Assembly (NCBI RefSeq): GCF_009731465.1
Contig: NZ_AP021887.1
Location: 1,482,001 to 1,546,000, forward strand
DNA length: 64,000 nt
Direction: 5' to 3'
DNA from: Streptococcus sp. 116-D4
GTDB lineage: Bacteria; Bacillota; Bacilli; Lactobacillales; Streptococcaceae
The notes beneath the pieces were generated by a model. It ran no database searches. It saw only the letters and a program-made list of their open reading frames with translations, and was not told where the DNA came from. Within the stretch, counting starts at the first letter, position 1; the number at the start of each line of letters is the position of its first letter. Shown piece after piece: positions 45,557 through 55,043 of the stretch. Position numbers and translations under genes: made by a program.

Positions 45557-46057
45557 CTAGAAAATATGTTTGTAATCTAGGACATCTGCAAAGCGCCCCT
45601 CCCAAATGCCCTCATAAAATTCATTTATCGTTTCTGCTGGAATGTCTTTCCCATCAAACGTTGTGCAAGTTCCTTCTGGAATAATAAGCTGATAGCCATA
45701 TTCAAAGGCAACCTTGACAGAGGTATCCACACAATATTCTGTCTGCATACCGCATAAAACTAATTTTTCAATCCCCTGTTTATCCAAGTATTCTTTTAAA
45801 CCAGTTTCTTTGAAAATACTATTATACTTCTTTTGGAAGACCTTTTCATTAGGTTTTCGATTTAAAAGCGCAGATAACTGCCAATCTTCTGATGTTTGGG
45901 CTTCAGGGTTCTCAATATGTTGAACATAGATAATTTCGATATTCTTACTTCTAGCTTGGTTTTGTAAATAAGAAATTTTTTCCAATAGACCTTTTGTCTG
46001 AAACCCCGTTTCCACTAAAATATTTTGTACATCAATAATGATAAAAGCCGTCTTCAT
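45557..46057 (-). CDS. Isochorismatase-family cysteine hydrolase
   Basis: 166 aa. Motifs: FIIIDVQN (catalytic aspartate near 9), lysine region, and LVLCGMQTEYCVDTSVKVAFEYGY with the catalytic cysteine. Substrate not clear (nicotinamidase-like or other amide). It starts one base from the yqeK stop, and being next to nadD may suggest a link to NAD metabolism. Confidence 0.85.
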   Translation of the reverse strand: MKTAFIIIDVQNILVETGFQTKGLLEKISYLQNQARSKNIEIIYVQHIENPEAQTSEDWQLSALLNRKPNEKVFQKKYNSIFKETGLKEYLDKQGIEKLVLCGMQTEYCVDTSVKVAFEYGYQLIIPEGTCTTFDGKDIPAETINEFYEGIWEGRFADVLDYKHIF

Positions 46058-46651
46058 TTAGTCCTCTTTCAAATAGTGCACAAAGGCGTTATAGGTTTCA
46101 AGGGTTTGGGGATAGATGGGAAAACTCTGGTGAGCTAAATGCTCCACTGTACGAGCTGTTTCGTAGGCCACAGCCTTATTGAGCGATTGCTCAGCAATTT
46201 CACGAGCCACATCAACACCTGGAAAGGCACGATTGTGCTCGATATAGTCTGCGACGTAGATAACCTTATCAAGGTCTGTCATCTGACTTGCTCCGACTGT
46301 ATGGATTTCAATAGCTCGTAGGATTTCAGAATCTTGTAAATCCAAATCTTCCTGAATCTTGTAGATACCGACCATGCCATGCCAGACATTATTGCCCCAG
46401 TTTTTAAGGTCAGGTTCTATCTGATATCGATCAATCAAGTCTAGAAACTCTTGATCTGATAGTTTTTTAGCATAATCATGAAGTAGCCCTGCTAAACCAG
46501 CTTTCTCAACATCCACACCAAAGCGCTGAGCCAATTCTATGGCTGCACGCTCTACACCTAAGCAATGGGTTAAACGTTTCTCGGGTAGAAGCTCTGCCAT
46601 TTTTTCCAACAAAGCCTCACGGGTGCAGTTAATATAGTCTTGATAGCCCAT
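46058..46651 (-). CDS. yqeK: HD-domain phosphohydrolase YqeK
   Basis: 197 aa. HD metal site: [20 protein letters not shown] and HTVGA, with a distal aspartate in YVADYIE. The family hydrolyses diadenosine tetraphosphate symmetrically. Its start overlaps the nadD stop by one base. Confidence 0.92.
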   Translation of the reverse strand: MGYQDYINCTREALLEKMAELLPEKRLTHCLGVERAAIELAQRFGVDVEKAGLAGLLHDYAKKLSDQEFLDLIDRYQIEPDLKNWGNNVWHGMVGIYKIQEDLDLQDSEILRAIEIHTVGASQMTDLDKVIYVADYIEHNRAFPGVDVAREIAEQSLNKAVAYETARTVEHLAHQSFPIYPQTLETYNAFVHYLKED

Positions 46652-47280
46652 CAGTAAAGCCCCTCCTTCTCGATGTAGTCTAGCACAGGCTGAGGTAGGA
46701 GAAAGTTAGGTTTCCGACCTTGGACAATGAAATCACGCACCATGCTGGACGAGATATCCATGAGAGGCACATCCACCCAGATAACGGGATAGGAAGTCCC
46801 TGCCTTGTAGCGTGGGCGTTGAACTCCTACAAACTGAACCAAGTCGACTAGCTCGTCAATTCGATACCACTTAGGCAGATAGTCCACCATGTCGGCTCCG
46901 ATAATGAAATAATAATCGGTATCTGGATTCTTCTCTGTTAAAATCTTCATGGTGTCGTAGGTGTAGGAAACACCCTTGCGCTCTAGCTCAATGGTTTCAA
47001 TAGCTAGACCATCAATTCCATCAATCGCCAATTCAAGCATCTTGAGACGATAGTTTTCAGGAATGGTTTCTTTTTTATCTACGTGAGGAGGTTGGTACTC
47101 AGGCATGAGCAGAACCTGGTCCAGTCCCAACTGCTGGCGTACTTGGTCTGCTACGATCAGGTGGGCATTGTGAACAGGGTTAAAATTTCCACCCAAGATT
47201 CCAACTTGCTTGCGTTTTTTCTCCTTGATTTCTGGCTCCAACTCTACCTTGGTAAAGGGAGTCAATAATTCGATTGCCAT
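46651..47280 (-). CDS. nadD: Nicotinate-nucleotide adenylyltransferase
   Basis: 209 aa. Makes deamido-[23 protein letters not shown] (HxGH-type site, near residue 30), [16 protein letters not shown] and the late ISSSMVR motif. Translationally coupled with yqeK. Confidence 0.94.
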   Translation of the reverse strand: MAIELLTPFTKVELEPEIKEKKRKQVGILGGNFNPVHNAHLIVADQVRQQLGLDQVLLMPEYQPPHVDKKETIPENYRLKMLELAIDGIDGLAIETIELERKGVSYTYDTMKILTEKNPDTDYYFIIGADMVDYLPKWYRIDELVDLVQFVGVQRPRYKAGTSYPVIWVDVPLMDISSSMVRDFIVQGRKPNFLLPQPVLDYIEKEGLY

Positions 47281-47331
47281 AGGCTAGTCTCCTTTATTTC
47301 TCTGTAAAAACAGTTGTTTGGAGTAGGGTTT

Positions 47332-47643
47332 TTAGATTTCTTTAACTTTTTTAGAAATCTTGCGATTTTCTTTCTTACTTGATTGTTTATACAAAATTAA
47401 GATACGACCGATTTTTTGGACGGTATCCACACCGATTTCTTCTTCCAAGATTTCAGCCACTTCGTGGATGTTTTCATCGGTGTTTTGCAAAAGAGTAACC
47501 TTGATCAATTCACGGGCGTCAAGTGCCTGACGAACGCTGGTTTTGATTTGGTTGTTGAGTCCATTTTTCCCGATTTGAATGATGGGCTTGAGGGTGTGTG
47601 CCTGGCTGTTGAGGAAGGCACGTTGTTTCGATGTTAATGACAT
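47332..47643 (-). CDS. yhbY: CRM-domain RNA-binding protein YhbY
   Basis: 103 aa. CRM signature GKNGLNNQIKTSVRQALDARELIKV; associated with large-subunit assembly. It follows yqeH, separated by the structured element at 47675-47804. Confidence 0.92.
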   Translation of the reverse strand: MSLTSKQRAFLNSQAHTLKPIIQIGKNGLNNQIKTSVRQALDARELIKVTLLQNTDENIHEVAEILEEEIGVDTVQKIGRILILYKQSSKKENRKISKKVKEI

Positions 47644-47674
47644 ATTTTTTCTTCCTTTTTTGATAGTTATTTTA

Positions 47675-47804
47675 GGTGGTGAGGGACGGTCGGAACTAAT
47701 TTTCCAAAGATCTCATCTTTGAAAAATGGATTTCCTGACCTCACAATTGAGCCTTGGTCTCAATTGCGCCCCTTGCCAATCTAACGATTGGCAATCACAC
47801 CACA
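47675..47804 (-). repeat. Multi-hairpin structured element, copy 2
   Basis: On the minus strand GTGGTG and CACCAC close a structure holding: hairpin 1, TTGCCAATC-GTTA-GATTGGCAA; hairpin 2, CAATTGAG-ACCAAGG-CTCAATTG; and a longer hairpin closed by GGTCaGGAA / TTCCGACC, then CGTCCCT. Order, loop types (RTTA; AC..AGG) and linkers (AGGTxxGGAA, ACCGTCC) match the element at 20556-20689. It lies between yqeH and yhbY. Confidence 0.75.
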
Positions 47805-47854
47805 GCAATAACTATCTTTTTATGAGCTCACTTTGTTCGCTCAGTGATTTTATT

Positions 47855-48961
47855 TTAAATAATTGCTTTTCGTGTGACGACGGCGACGCCTTCTGGGGCC
47901 CAGACGGCGACTTTGGCTGTGCCTGTTACACGGATCCACCCTAGGCCTGAGATGACTAGGTCTGTCTTGTCCTTGATAGTAAAGACATGTTGGACTAGTT
48001 TTGGAAAATCTTCTTTTTCTTTGCTATTTGGTGGTGTTAGAAGGGTTCCCAGGTGCTTGTCGTAAAAGGCACTCGCTCCTTCAAGCTTGGTACGATGAAG
48101 TTTGAGTTCATTGTCAAAGAAAGCTGTGAATCCTTGCTTTTCACCCGCAATGAAATCAAATCGTCCCAAACCGCCTAAAAACAGCGTTTGTTCAGGATTG
48201 AGCTGATAGGTTTTAGGCTTGATTTCCTTTTTGGGGCTGACATACTTGAGGTTTTTAGCCGTCAAGTAGTGAGCCATCTGATGACGATGGATAATCCCCG
48301 GTGTATCATAGATATAAGAACCGTCGTCAAGCGGAATCTCAATCTTATCTAAGGTTGTCCCTGGGAAACGCGAAGTCGTGATGACGTTCTGATCACCTGT
48401 GATTTCTTGGATAATGGCATTGATAAGGGTTGATTTTCCAACGTTGGTCACACCGACCACGTAGACATCACGGCCCTTACGATACTGCTCGATTTTGTCA
48501 ATGACTTCCTTAATGGCATGCTTGTTTTGAGCCGAAGTCAGGACGACATCCACAGGACGAAGACCTTCTTCGTGGGCACGTTCCATCAGCCACTGGCTAA
48601 TCTTGCCTGGCTTAACTGACTTGGGCAAGATATCTTTTTTATTTCCCACCAAGAGAACATCATTGCCCGAGACGAAACGTGGCAAGCCTGGGATGACAGA
48701 CCCATTAAAATCAAAGATATCAATGACATTAACCACTAAAGCATCACTGTCTCCCACCTCGTGCAAGAGCTTGAGGAAATCATCGTCTGTCAACTGGACA
48801 TCTGTGATTTCATTGTAGTGGCGCAGACGGAAACAGCGTTGACAATAGACTTCACCTGTCTCCAAACCTTTTTCGAGTGCTGACTGGGGGGTGAAACCAA
48901 GCCCAGTCTTATCTGTAGTCTGAATAGTTGCTCCACAACCAATACAGAGAATTTCTTCCAT
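47855..48961 (-). CDS. yqeH: Ribosome biogenesis GTPase YqeH
   Basis: 368 aa. Circularly permuted GTPase for small-subunit assembly. N-terminal zinc finger CIGCG...YCQRC (residues 5-41), G4 region GNKKDILPK before G1 VGVTNVGKSTLINAI (near 168), G3 DTPG. Two bases separate it from yqeG. Confidence 0.94.
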   Translation of the reverse strand: MEEILCIGCGATIQTTDKTGLGFTPQSALEKGLETGEVYCQRCFRLRHYNEITDVQLTDDDFLKLLHEVGDSDALVVNVIDIFDFNGSVIPGLPRFVSGNDVLLVGNKKDILPKSVKPGKISQWLMERAHEEGLRPVDVVLTSAQNKHAIKEVIDKIEQYRKGRDVYVVGVTNVGKSTLINAIIQEITGDQNVITTSRFPGTTLDKIEIPLDDGSYIYDTPGIIHRHQMAHYLTAKNLKYVSPKKEIKPKTYQLNPEQTLFLGGLGRFDFIAGEKQGFTAFFDNELKLHRTKLEGASAFYDKHLGTLLTPPNSKEKEDFPKLVQHVFTIKDKTDLVISGLGWIRVTGTAKVAVWAPEGVAVVTRKAII

Positions 48962-48963
48962 AA

Positions 48964-49491
48964 TTAGATTCCTTTTTTATAAGTAATAGGGCCGTACTTT
49001 TCAGTGATTTTTCTCATGACACGACGCTCACGCGCTCGATTGATCTGCGTTTTGATAGAGTCATGTTGGACCAAGGGTTTGACCAAAATTGAGCGAATTC
49101 CTGCACGATGGGCTGCCCGAATATCCGTCATGAGCTGGTCACCAACCATGACCACTTCATTTTTCTCATAGTGAAATTCCTTCATGGCACGGTCAATCCC
49201 AAATGTGAAGGGTTTCAAGGCCCAATAAACGTAATCAATTCCAAATTTCTCAACTGCGCGTTGGACCCGTTTTTTAGTATTATTTGAGACCACGATGATG
49301 CGAATGCCCGCATCACGGAGATCATGTAGCCATTGCTTCATCTCTGCTGTTCCATCTGGATTATTCCAAGCAATGAGGGTATTGTCCAAATCGACCAAAA
49401 CAGCCTTGATTCCCTGCGCCTGCAGGCTTGGGACTGTCAGATCATAGACTGCTTCCACAGCAAAGTCTGGCATGTAGTTTTCAATCACCAT
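48964..49491 (-). CDS. yqeG: HAD-family phosphatase YqeG
   Basis: 175 aa, HAD IIIA subfamily: VLVDLDNTLIAW (catalytic D-x-D near residue 36), VVSNNTKK, GDQLMTDIRAAHRAG. Substrate unproven. Forms a unit with yqeH. Confidence 0.9.
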   Translation of the reverse strand: MVIENYMPDFAVEAVYDLTVPSLQAQGIKAVLVDLDNTLIAWNNPDGTAEMKQWLHDLRDAGIRIIVVSNNTKKRVQRAVEKFGIDYVYWALKPFTFGIDRAMKEFHYEKNEVVMVGDQLMTDIRAAHRAGIRSILVKPLVQHDSIKTQINRARERRVMRKITEKYGPITYKKGI

Positions 49492-49507
49492 TTTGGCTCC
49501 TTTTCTT

Positions 49508-50413
49508 TTATTTTCTAGTAATTTTCTTCAGCCATTGAGATAAGGCCACCCATAAAATCAAGCTAGTCATTAAGATATAAATCCAAGCATTTGGCTCTTC
49601 TGTAAATGGTAGAGGAACATTCATTCCGAAGAAACCTGTAATAACCGCAAGTACTGCTAGTAAGACGGAGATAATAGTCAAAATTGACAAACTATCATTC
49701 AAGTTATTGTTTAGGATGTTGTTGTAAGAAGCTGAGAGTTGTTGCAAGACTTGAGAAATCAAGTCTGTCATAGATACCAACTGATGGGCTTCAATCATGG
49801 CATCATCAAACTGCTCTCGTTCGACATCATTAAATCTCCGATAAAGAGTATGGCCCTGGATATGTTCCAAGAGGAGTCGATTTTGTTTTGCTGCTGCTGT
49901 CAAGTAAACCATACCAGTCTCCAAGTCAGAGAGGGCGAAGAGATTTTTCTTTGTTGTAGTTTGACGTAGCAAGGCACTAATTTCGTCCTTACTTTTATCC
50001 ATCTCTTCAATGACAGGATAATAAGCGTTACTGATAATCTCTAAACCAGCAAAGAGAAACTTGTAAATAGAAAGCGACTCATGGCTATCCAGATAAGCTG
50101 ACATCTGATCAATGACATAAGCATTCTTGTGATTGCTGATGGTAATCATTCGTTGTTTTTCCACGATAAAGGTCATGGGAATGGCTTCATAATATTCTTT
50201 GTCTTTTTCTAAATCAAGAACATTATAAATAAAGGTTACCGTCTCCGTTTCACGGTTATAATCCATATGAGCTCGTTCATTTCTATCCAGAGCATACTCA
50301 ATGGTTTCCTTGTCCAATCCATAGATGTCAGAAAGATCTTCCATATTTTTAATCTTATCCACATCAAGGTCTATCCAGGTACAACCATTGCCCAACTGCT
50401 TTTCTAAAACCAT
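49508..50413 (-). CDS. corA: CorA-type magnesium transporter
   Basis: 301 aa. Long cytosolic N-terminal domain, two C-terminal membrane helices and the signature GFFGMNVPLPF between them. The loop has TEEPNA rather than the usual MPE-type residues of enteric CorA, so the preferred ion is not certain. Confidence 0.9.
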   Translation of the reverse strand: MVLEKQLGNGCTWIDLDVDKIKNMEDLSDIYGLDKETIEYALDRNERAHMDYNRETETVTFIYNVLDLEKDKEYYEAIPMTFIVEKQRMITISNHKNAYVIDQMSAYLDSHESLSIYKFLFAGLEIISNAYYPVIEEMDKSKDEISALLRQTTTKKNLFALSDLETGMVYLTAAAKQNRLLLEHIQGHTLYRRFNDVEREQFDDAMIEAHQLVSMTDLISQVLQQLSASYNNILNNNLNDSLSILTIISVLLAVLAVITGFFGMNVPLPFTEEPNAWIYILMTSLILWVALSQWLKKITRK

Positions 50414-50470
50414 CTTTTCTCCTTTACAAAACTCTTTCTATTGTACCACAAATTACTTAAAATAACAGGT

Positions 50471-51031
50471 CTAGTCTGTACGTGAGAAATTGCTGACGAC
50501 GGTGATATTCCGATTGGGAACGAAGTGCAGAACCTGGTCTTCTCCTCTGAGTTGAGTAGTTCGAATACCGACGCTGACAACCTTGCCCGATACAGTAATA
50601 GGACCATTTGTCAGAACAACCTCATCTCCCACATCCAGTTGACGTTCGAAAAGGATGAAAAAGCCATTGATGACATCAGACAGAAAACCTTGAGCTCCCA
50701 TTCCAATAGCTACCCCAGCAATCCCGGCCCCAGCAAGTAAACTAGAGACTGGCAAACCTAAAATCGACAAAATGCAATAGAGTAAAAAGAAATAGAGAGT
50801 ATAATTAAACACATTCTCTAATAAACGTGAAATGGTTTTCTGACGTCCAACATCATGACGAGACATTTTTAGAGAAGGTTTGACAATTCTCTGCACCATG
50901 GTATGGAGCAATTTCTTAGCTATATAAAAAAGTAAAACTAGGAATAACAGAGAAATTAGCTTGGTTAAGATATTTTCAATAATCGTTGTAACATCAAGCT
51001 TATTGAGGTAGGTTTGAATAAATTCTTTCAT
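50471..51031 (-). CDS. Small-conductance mechanosensitive channel (MscS family), short
   Basis: 186 aa. Pore helix LAGAGIAGVAIGMGAQGFLSDVINGFFILFERQ (G/A-rich TM3) and the beta domain DVGDEVVLTNGPITVSGKVVSVGIRTTQLRGEDQ. Ends at VVSNFSRTD, right after the beta domain; E. coli MscS (286 aa) has a further alpha/beta domain. Either a naturally short form or a truncation. Confidence 0.85.
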   Translation of the reverse strand: MKEFIQTYLNKLDVTTIIENILTKLISLLFLVLLFYIAKKLLHTMVQRIVKPSLKMSRHDVGRQKTISRLLENVFNYTLYFFLLYCILSILGLPVSSLLAGAGIAGVAIGMGAQGFLSDVINGFFILFERQLDVGDEVVLTNGPITVSGKVVSVGIRTTQLRGEDQVLHFVPNRNITVVSNFSRTD

Positions 51032-51123
51032 AGAAAACTCCTTTTATCTATTATACCATACTTTTACAAGTGATGAATCTCCATAAATATTCAAAAATAA
51101 CAGTAAAAATAGACAGAAAATTC

Positions 51124-51152
51124 TTGATTTTAGTTCATCTTTATACTATAAT
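51124..51152 (+). promoter_or_regulatory. sstT promoter
   Basis: TTGATT (51124-51129), 17 bases, TATAAT (51147-51152). Confidence 0.75.
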
Positions 51153-51182
51153 CATAAACATTACACAACAAAGGAGATTGTT

Positions 51183-52388
51183 ATGAAAAAATGCATCCAT
51201 GCTTGGAATAAGGCAAGCCTGATCAAACGGATTTTGATTGGTATGCTTATTGGAGGAAGCCTAGGACTGACACTTCCTAATATTTCAGGAATTGGTTTAC
51301 TCGGAGATCTCTTTGTTGGCGGTCTAAAAGCCATCGCACCTATTCTCGTCTTTGCCCTCGTTGCTAACGCCCTTTCCCAACATCAAAAAGGGCAAGATAG
51401 CAACATGAAAACGGTTATCTTCCTTTACTTGCTAGGAACTTTTGCTGCCGCTCTTGTTGCTGTCTTAGCAAGTTTCATCGTCCCTGTTGAGATTACCTTA
51501 AATAGTGCCAATACAGAAATCGCACCACCAGATGGAATTGGCCAGGTCCTCAGCAACCTCTTGCTCAAACTGGTTGACAATCCAGTCAATGCCCTCGTTA
51601 CTGCTAACTACATCGGTATCCTATCTTGGGCAGTTGTTTTAGGGATTGCTATGAGAGAGGCCAGCAAAAATAGTAAAGAATTGCTGAAAACCATGGCTGA
51701 TGTGACTTCTAAGATTGTCGAATGGATCATTAACCTAGCTCCATTTGGAATCCTTGGCCTTGTCTTTAAAACTATCTCTGATAAGGGAATCGGAAGTCTA
51801 GCGAACTATGGAATTTTACTTGCACTCTTGGTGACAACCATGCTCTTTGTAGCGCTGGTAGTCAATCCACTAATTGCCTTCCTCTTTATAAAGAGAAATC
51901 CTTATCCCCTCGTTTGGAAATGTTTGCGTGTCAGCGGTGTGACAGCCTTCTTCACTCGTAGTTCTGCAGCTAACATCCCTGTCAACATGAAACTTTGTCA
52001 CGACCTCGGCCTAAATCCAGACACCTATTCTGTTTCTATCCCACTTGGTTCTACTATCAACATGGCTGGAGCAGCAATTACCATTAACGTTTTGACCCTT
52101 GCTGCAGTAAATACTCTTGGAATCCCTGTTGACTTTGCGACAGCCTTTATCCTCAGTTTGATAGCAGCTATCTCAGCCTGTGGTGCTTCTGGTATTGCCG
52201 GAGGATCCCTCCTTCTTATCCCGGTTGCTTGTAGCCTTTTCGGTATTTCTAACGATATTGCCATGCAAGTTGTTGGGGTTGGATTTGTGATTGGGGTCAT
52301 CCAGGACTCATGTGAAACAGCCCTCAACTCTTCTACAGATGTCCTCTTTACTGCCGTTGCCGAATACGCGGCAGCCGGTAAAAATTAA
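51183..52388 (+). CDS. sstT: Serine/threonine:sodium symporter SstT
   Basis: 401 aa, dicarboxylate/amino acid:cation symporter fold with eight membrane segments and two hairpins. Motifs: serine-rich [12 protein letters not shown] loop and [27 protein letters not shown] ribosome site. Confidence 0.92.
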   Translation: MKKCIHAWNKASLIKRILIGMLIGGSLGLTLPNISGIGLLGDLFVGGLKAIAPILVFALVANALSQHQKGQDSNMKTVIFLYLLGTFAAALVAVLASFIVPVEITLNSANTEIAPPDGIGQVLSNLLLKLVDNPVNALVTANYIGILSWAVVLGIAMREASKNSKELLKTMADVTSKIVEWIINLAPFGILGLVFKTISDKGIGSLANYGILLALLVTTMLFVALVVNPLIAFLFIKRNPYPLVWKCLRVSGVTAFFTRSSAANIPVNMKLCHDLGLNPDTYSVSIPLGSTINMAGAAITINVLTLAAVNTLGIPVDFATAFILSLIAAISACGASGIAGGSLLLIPVACSLFGISNDIAMQVVGVGFVIGVIQDSCETALNSSTDVLFTAVAEYAAAGKN

Positions 52389-52393
52389 CTCAT

Positions 52394-52424
52394 AAAGACA
52401 AGCCTACTCAGGTCTTGTCTTTTC
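52394..52424 (+). terminator. Terminator after sstT
   Basis: AAAGACAAG / CTTGTCTTT stem followed by a short T run. Confidence 0.7.
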
Positions 52425-52455
52425 CGCTTTTATTCGAACTTACTAGGAAATTCTT

Positions 52456-53409
52456 ATGTCTATTAGCCAACGTACGACAAAACTCATCTTAGCTACCTGT
52501 CTTGCCTATCTTCTTGCTTATTTTTTCAATCTCTCCTCAGCTATCTCGGCTGGAATCATCGCCCTCTTGAGCCTATCCGATACTCGTAGAAGTACCTTAA
52601 AAATGGCCCGCAATCGACTCTTTTCCATGCTCCTAGCTCTAGCTATCGGTGTTCTGGTTTTTCACTTGAGCGGATTTCATATCTGGAGCCTTGGCCTCTA
52701 CCTAGCCCTTTATGTGCCTCTAGCCTATAAGATGGGATGGGAAATTGGCATCACACCAAGTAGCGTTTTGGTTAGCCATCTCTTGGTGCAAGAGTCAACC
52801 TCTCCAGACCTTCTAGTCAATGAATTCCTTCTCTTTGCTATTGGTACAGGATTTGCCTTGCTTGTCAATCTCTACATGCCTTCACGAGAAGAGGAAATTC
52901 ATCACTACCACACATTGGTAGAAGAAAAGTTAAAAGATATTCTCCAGCGCTTCAAATACTATTTATCAAGAGGTGACGGACGCAACCGAGCACAGCTAGT
53001 AGAAGAATTAGACACCCTTTTGGAAGAAGCCCTCAGACTGGTCTATTTGGATCACTCAGACCACCTCTTTCACCAGACCGACTACCATATCCATTATTTT
53101 GAGATGAGACAGCGACAAAGTCGCATCCTGCGAAACATGGCCCAGCAAATCAACACCTGTCACCTAGCTGCCAGTGAAAGCCTAATTTTGGCCCAACTCT
53201 TTTCAAAAATTGCCGGTCAACTGAGCCAGACCAATCCTGCTTCAGATTTGCTCGATGAAATTGAACGTTATCTGGAAGTCTTCCGGAACCGCAGTCTGCC
53301 TAAGACCAGAGAAGAATTTGAAACCCGTGCCACCCTTCTTCAACTCCTACGTGAAGCAAAAACCTTCATCCAAGTAAAAGTTGACTTTTACCAAAAATAT
53401 GGACAGTAA
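52456..53409 (+). CDS. Aromatic acid exporter family protein (DUF939/FUSC-like)
   Basis: 317 aa. N-terminal 135 residues hold about four to five membrane segments (KLILATCLAYLLAYFF, GIIALLSLSDTRRSTLK, GIGTGFALLVN); the C-terminal 180 are cytosolic and helical. Substrate unknown. AGGA lies 7 bases from the ATG. Confidence 0.8.
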   Translation: MSISQRTTKLILATCLAYLLAYFFNLSSAISAGIIALLSLSDTRRSTLKMARNRLFSMLLALAIGVLVFHLSGFHIWSLGLYLALYVPLAYKMGWEIGITPSSVLVSHLLVQESTSPDLLVNEFLLFAIGTGFALLVNLYMPSREEEIHHYHTLVEEKLKDILQRFKYYLSRGDGRNRAQLVEELDTLLEEALRLVYLDHSDHLFHQTDYHIHYFEMRQRQSRILRNMAQQINTCHLAASESLILAQLFSKIAGQLSQTNPASDLLDEIERYLEVFRNRSLPKTREEFETRATLLQLLREAKTFIQVKVDFYQKYGQ

Positions 53410-53457
53410 AAAAGAAAACTAGCCCTATAATATTTGTAATAGAGTGACAATGGGCCA

Positions 53458-53489
53458 AAAAGGCCGCAAACTGAATTTATGGCCTTTTT
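53458..53489 (+). terminator. Terminator after the exporter gene
   Basis: AAAAAGGCC / GGCCTTTTT stem with T run, just before the IS630 left end. Confidence 0.8.
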
Positions 53490-53498
53490 ATGGCCTTT

Positions 53499-54383
53499 TA
53501 TAGTAAACTGAACCAAAAATAGTACACAATATAGTATAATCTTCTCATGGCATATTCAATAGATTTTCGTAAAAAAGTTCTCGACTATTGTGAGCGAACA
53601 GGTAGTATAACAGAAGCAGCTCACGTTTTCCAAATCTCACGTAATACTGTCTATGGCTGGTTAAGGCTAAAAGAGAAAATCGGAGAGCTAAACCATCAAG
53701 TAAAAGGAACAAAACCAAGAAAGGTTGATAGAGATAGACTTAAAAACTATCTTACTGACAATCCAAACGCTTATTTGACTGAAATAGCTTCTGAATTTGG
53801 TTGTCATCCAACTACTATCCACTATGCTCTCAAAGCTATAGGCTACACTCGAAAAAAGAATCACACCTACTATGAACAAAACCCAGAAAAAGTAGCTCTA
53901 TTTCTTAAGAATTTTAATAGTTTAAAGCATTTAGCACCTGTTTATATTGATGAAACAGGACTCGATACCTATTTTATCGCGAATATGGTCGCTCATTAAA
54001 AGGCCAGTTAATAAGTGGTAAAGTATCTGAAAGAAGATATCAGAGAGTTTCTTTGGTTGCAGGGCTAACAAATAGTGAGTTAATCGTTCCAATGACTTAC
54101 GAAGAGACGAGGACTAGCGACTTTTTGAAGTATGGTTTCAGAAGTTTCTCTTACCAACGTTAAACACACCATCAGTTATTATTATAGATAATGCAAGATT
54201 CCCTAGAACGGGTAAGCTAAAACTCTTGTGTGAAGAGTTTTAGCTTAAACTTTTGCCTCTTCCTCCCTACTCACCTGAGTACAATCCTATTGAGAAAGCA
54301 TGGGCTCATATCAAAAAGGTATTACTAAGTTGCAATACCTTTTACGAGGCTCTTTTGTCCTACTCTTGTTTCAATTGACTATA
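53499..54383 (+). mobile_element. IS630-Spn1-like insertion sequence (decayed)
   Basis: About 885 bp. Imperfect terminal repeats TATAGTAAACTGAACC (left) and TATAGTCAATTGAAAC (right, inverted), with TA at both ends as expected for IS630. The transposase is broken, so this copy is probably immobile. Confidence 0.85.
53547..54370 (+). pseudogene. IS630 transposase, frameshifted and interrupted
   Basis: First frame 53547-53999 (150 aa) carries the HTH (ITEAAHVFQISRNTVYGW) and the first DDE aspartate (YIDETG). The second frame is entered by a -1 slip near the TTTT at about 53973, perhaps a programmed shift in this family. It then meets a single-base loss near 54120-54127 and an in-frame TAG near 54240 (EEF-stop). 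The second aspartate region reads DNARFP where the family has DNARFH; the last glutamate region PEYNPIEKAWAHIKK is still readable. Confidence 0.85.
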
Positions 54384-54430
54384 CTAGCAAAGTGTTTTGG
54401 CAAGCATCTATAGCAATTACTAATTTTTAC

Positions 54431-54918
54431 ATTACAACATGAAAAAATCAAAAACGATTATTGAAACTGCTGAGTTAGTGAAACAGGTAGCTCGAGTAAT
54501 TTCTAACTCTTACAACACAGAGTTTGGCAAAGCGATTGCACTTACAAAATGCAGTTAGTAAATCAGCTACCTCTTCCTTCCCATTACGACAGAAAAATCC
54601 ACGAATCGATATCATTCGTGGATTTTTACTAGTAAAGCGTTTAGGTAAACCGATTTTTCACACTACGACACTGAGTTTGGCAAAGCGATTGCACTTACAA
54701 AACGTAGTTAGTAAGGTAGTTAGCTAGACCACTCACTACTAGTTACGACGGAAAGTTTACGAATCGATACTATTCGTAAAACTTTACTAATGGAGAGCCT
54801 AGCCGAGTTCCATAGAAACTTGGCGTTAGTTACTTAGATTGTTACACAAACAAATAAATTTCCTGAACTACGACACTTAGTTTTACAAATCGATTTCATT
54901 TGTAAAACTAAGTTAGTG
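54431..54918 (+). repeat. Array of about six hairpin modules
   Basis: Modules start near 54431, 54511, 54585, 54664, 54744 and 54869. Shared frame: TACGACA, then a stem, loop CGATNNN, the matching stem, then GTTAGTAA/AGTGA. The stems differ but still pair: AAAAATCCACGAAT (14 bp perfect, 54593-54627), AAAGTTTACGAAT (one bulge, 54752-54785), CTTAGTTTTACAAAT (15 bp perfect, 54876-54912). Modules at 54511 and 54664 are near-identical to each other and have a decayed stem. Same module as in the 11349-11614 repeat. Confidence 0.8.
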
Positions 54919-54941
54919 AGGTAGTTAGAAAAATTGAACAC

Positions 54942-55031
54942 GCCCTAAAAGCGTCGAGAAAAAGATAAAATCTTCTAGAAACTACGGTTCTTCAGCTATT
55001 TTCCTATTTTCTTCTCGCTTTTTTAACGGGC
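54942..55031 (-). terminator. Long imperfect inverted repeat after prfC (possible terminator)
   Basis: GCCCTAAAAGCG-CGAGAA at the left pairs with TTCTCG-CGCTTTTTTAACGGGC at the right over about 20 positions, with a 50-base centre. It lies just past the prfC stop. Confidence 0.5.
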
Positions 55032-55043
55032 TTTGTATCTTCA

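Larger units (their letters stand above)
54384..55043. other. 660-bp intergenic region between IS630 and prfC
   Basis: No gene. Filled by the hairpin-module array (54431-54918) and a long imperfect inverted repeat (54942-55031). The open frame 54524-54727 is made of repeat sequence and has no ribosome site. Confidence 0.75.

Noticed and set aside
50404..50607. Minus-strand frame of 67 codons between corA and mscS
   Set aside because: Mostly the end of mscS read in another frame.
54524..54727. Open frame of 67 codons in the hairpin array
   Set aside because: It is built from two copies of the repeat module (MAKRLHLQN and LAKRLHLQN), has no ribosome site and no homology I know.
54431..54918. 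Possible CRISPR array
   Set aside because: Spacing is irregular, the conserved parts are the flanks and loop and not a repeat unit, and the variable parts are self-complementary. No cas genes are present.
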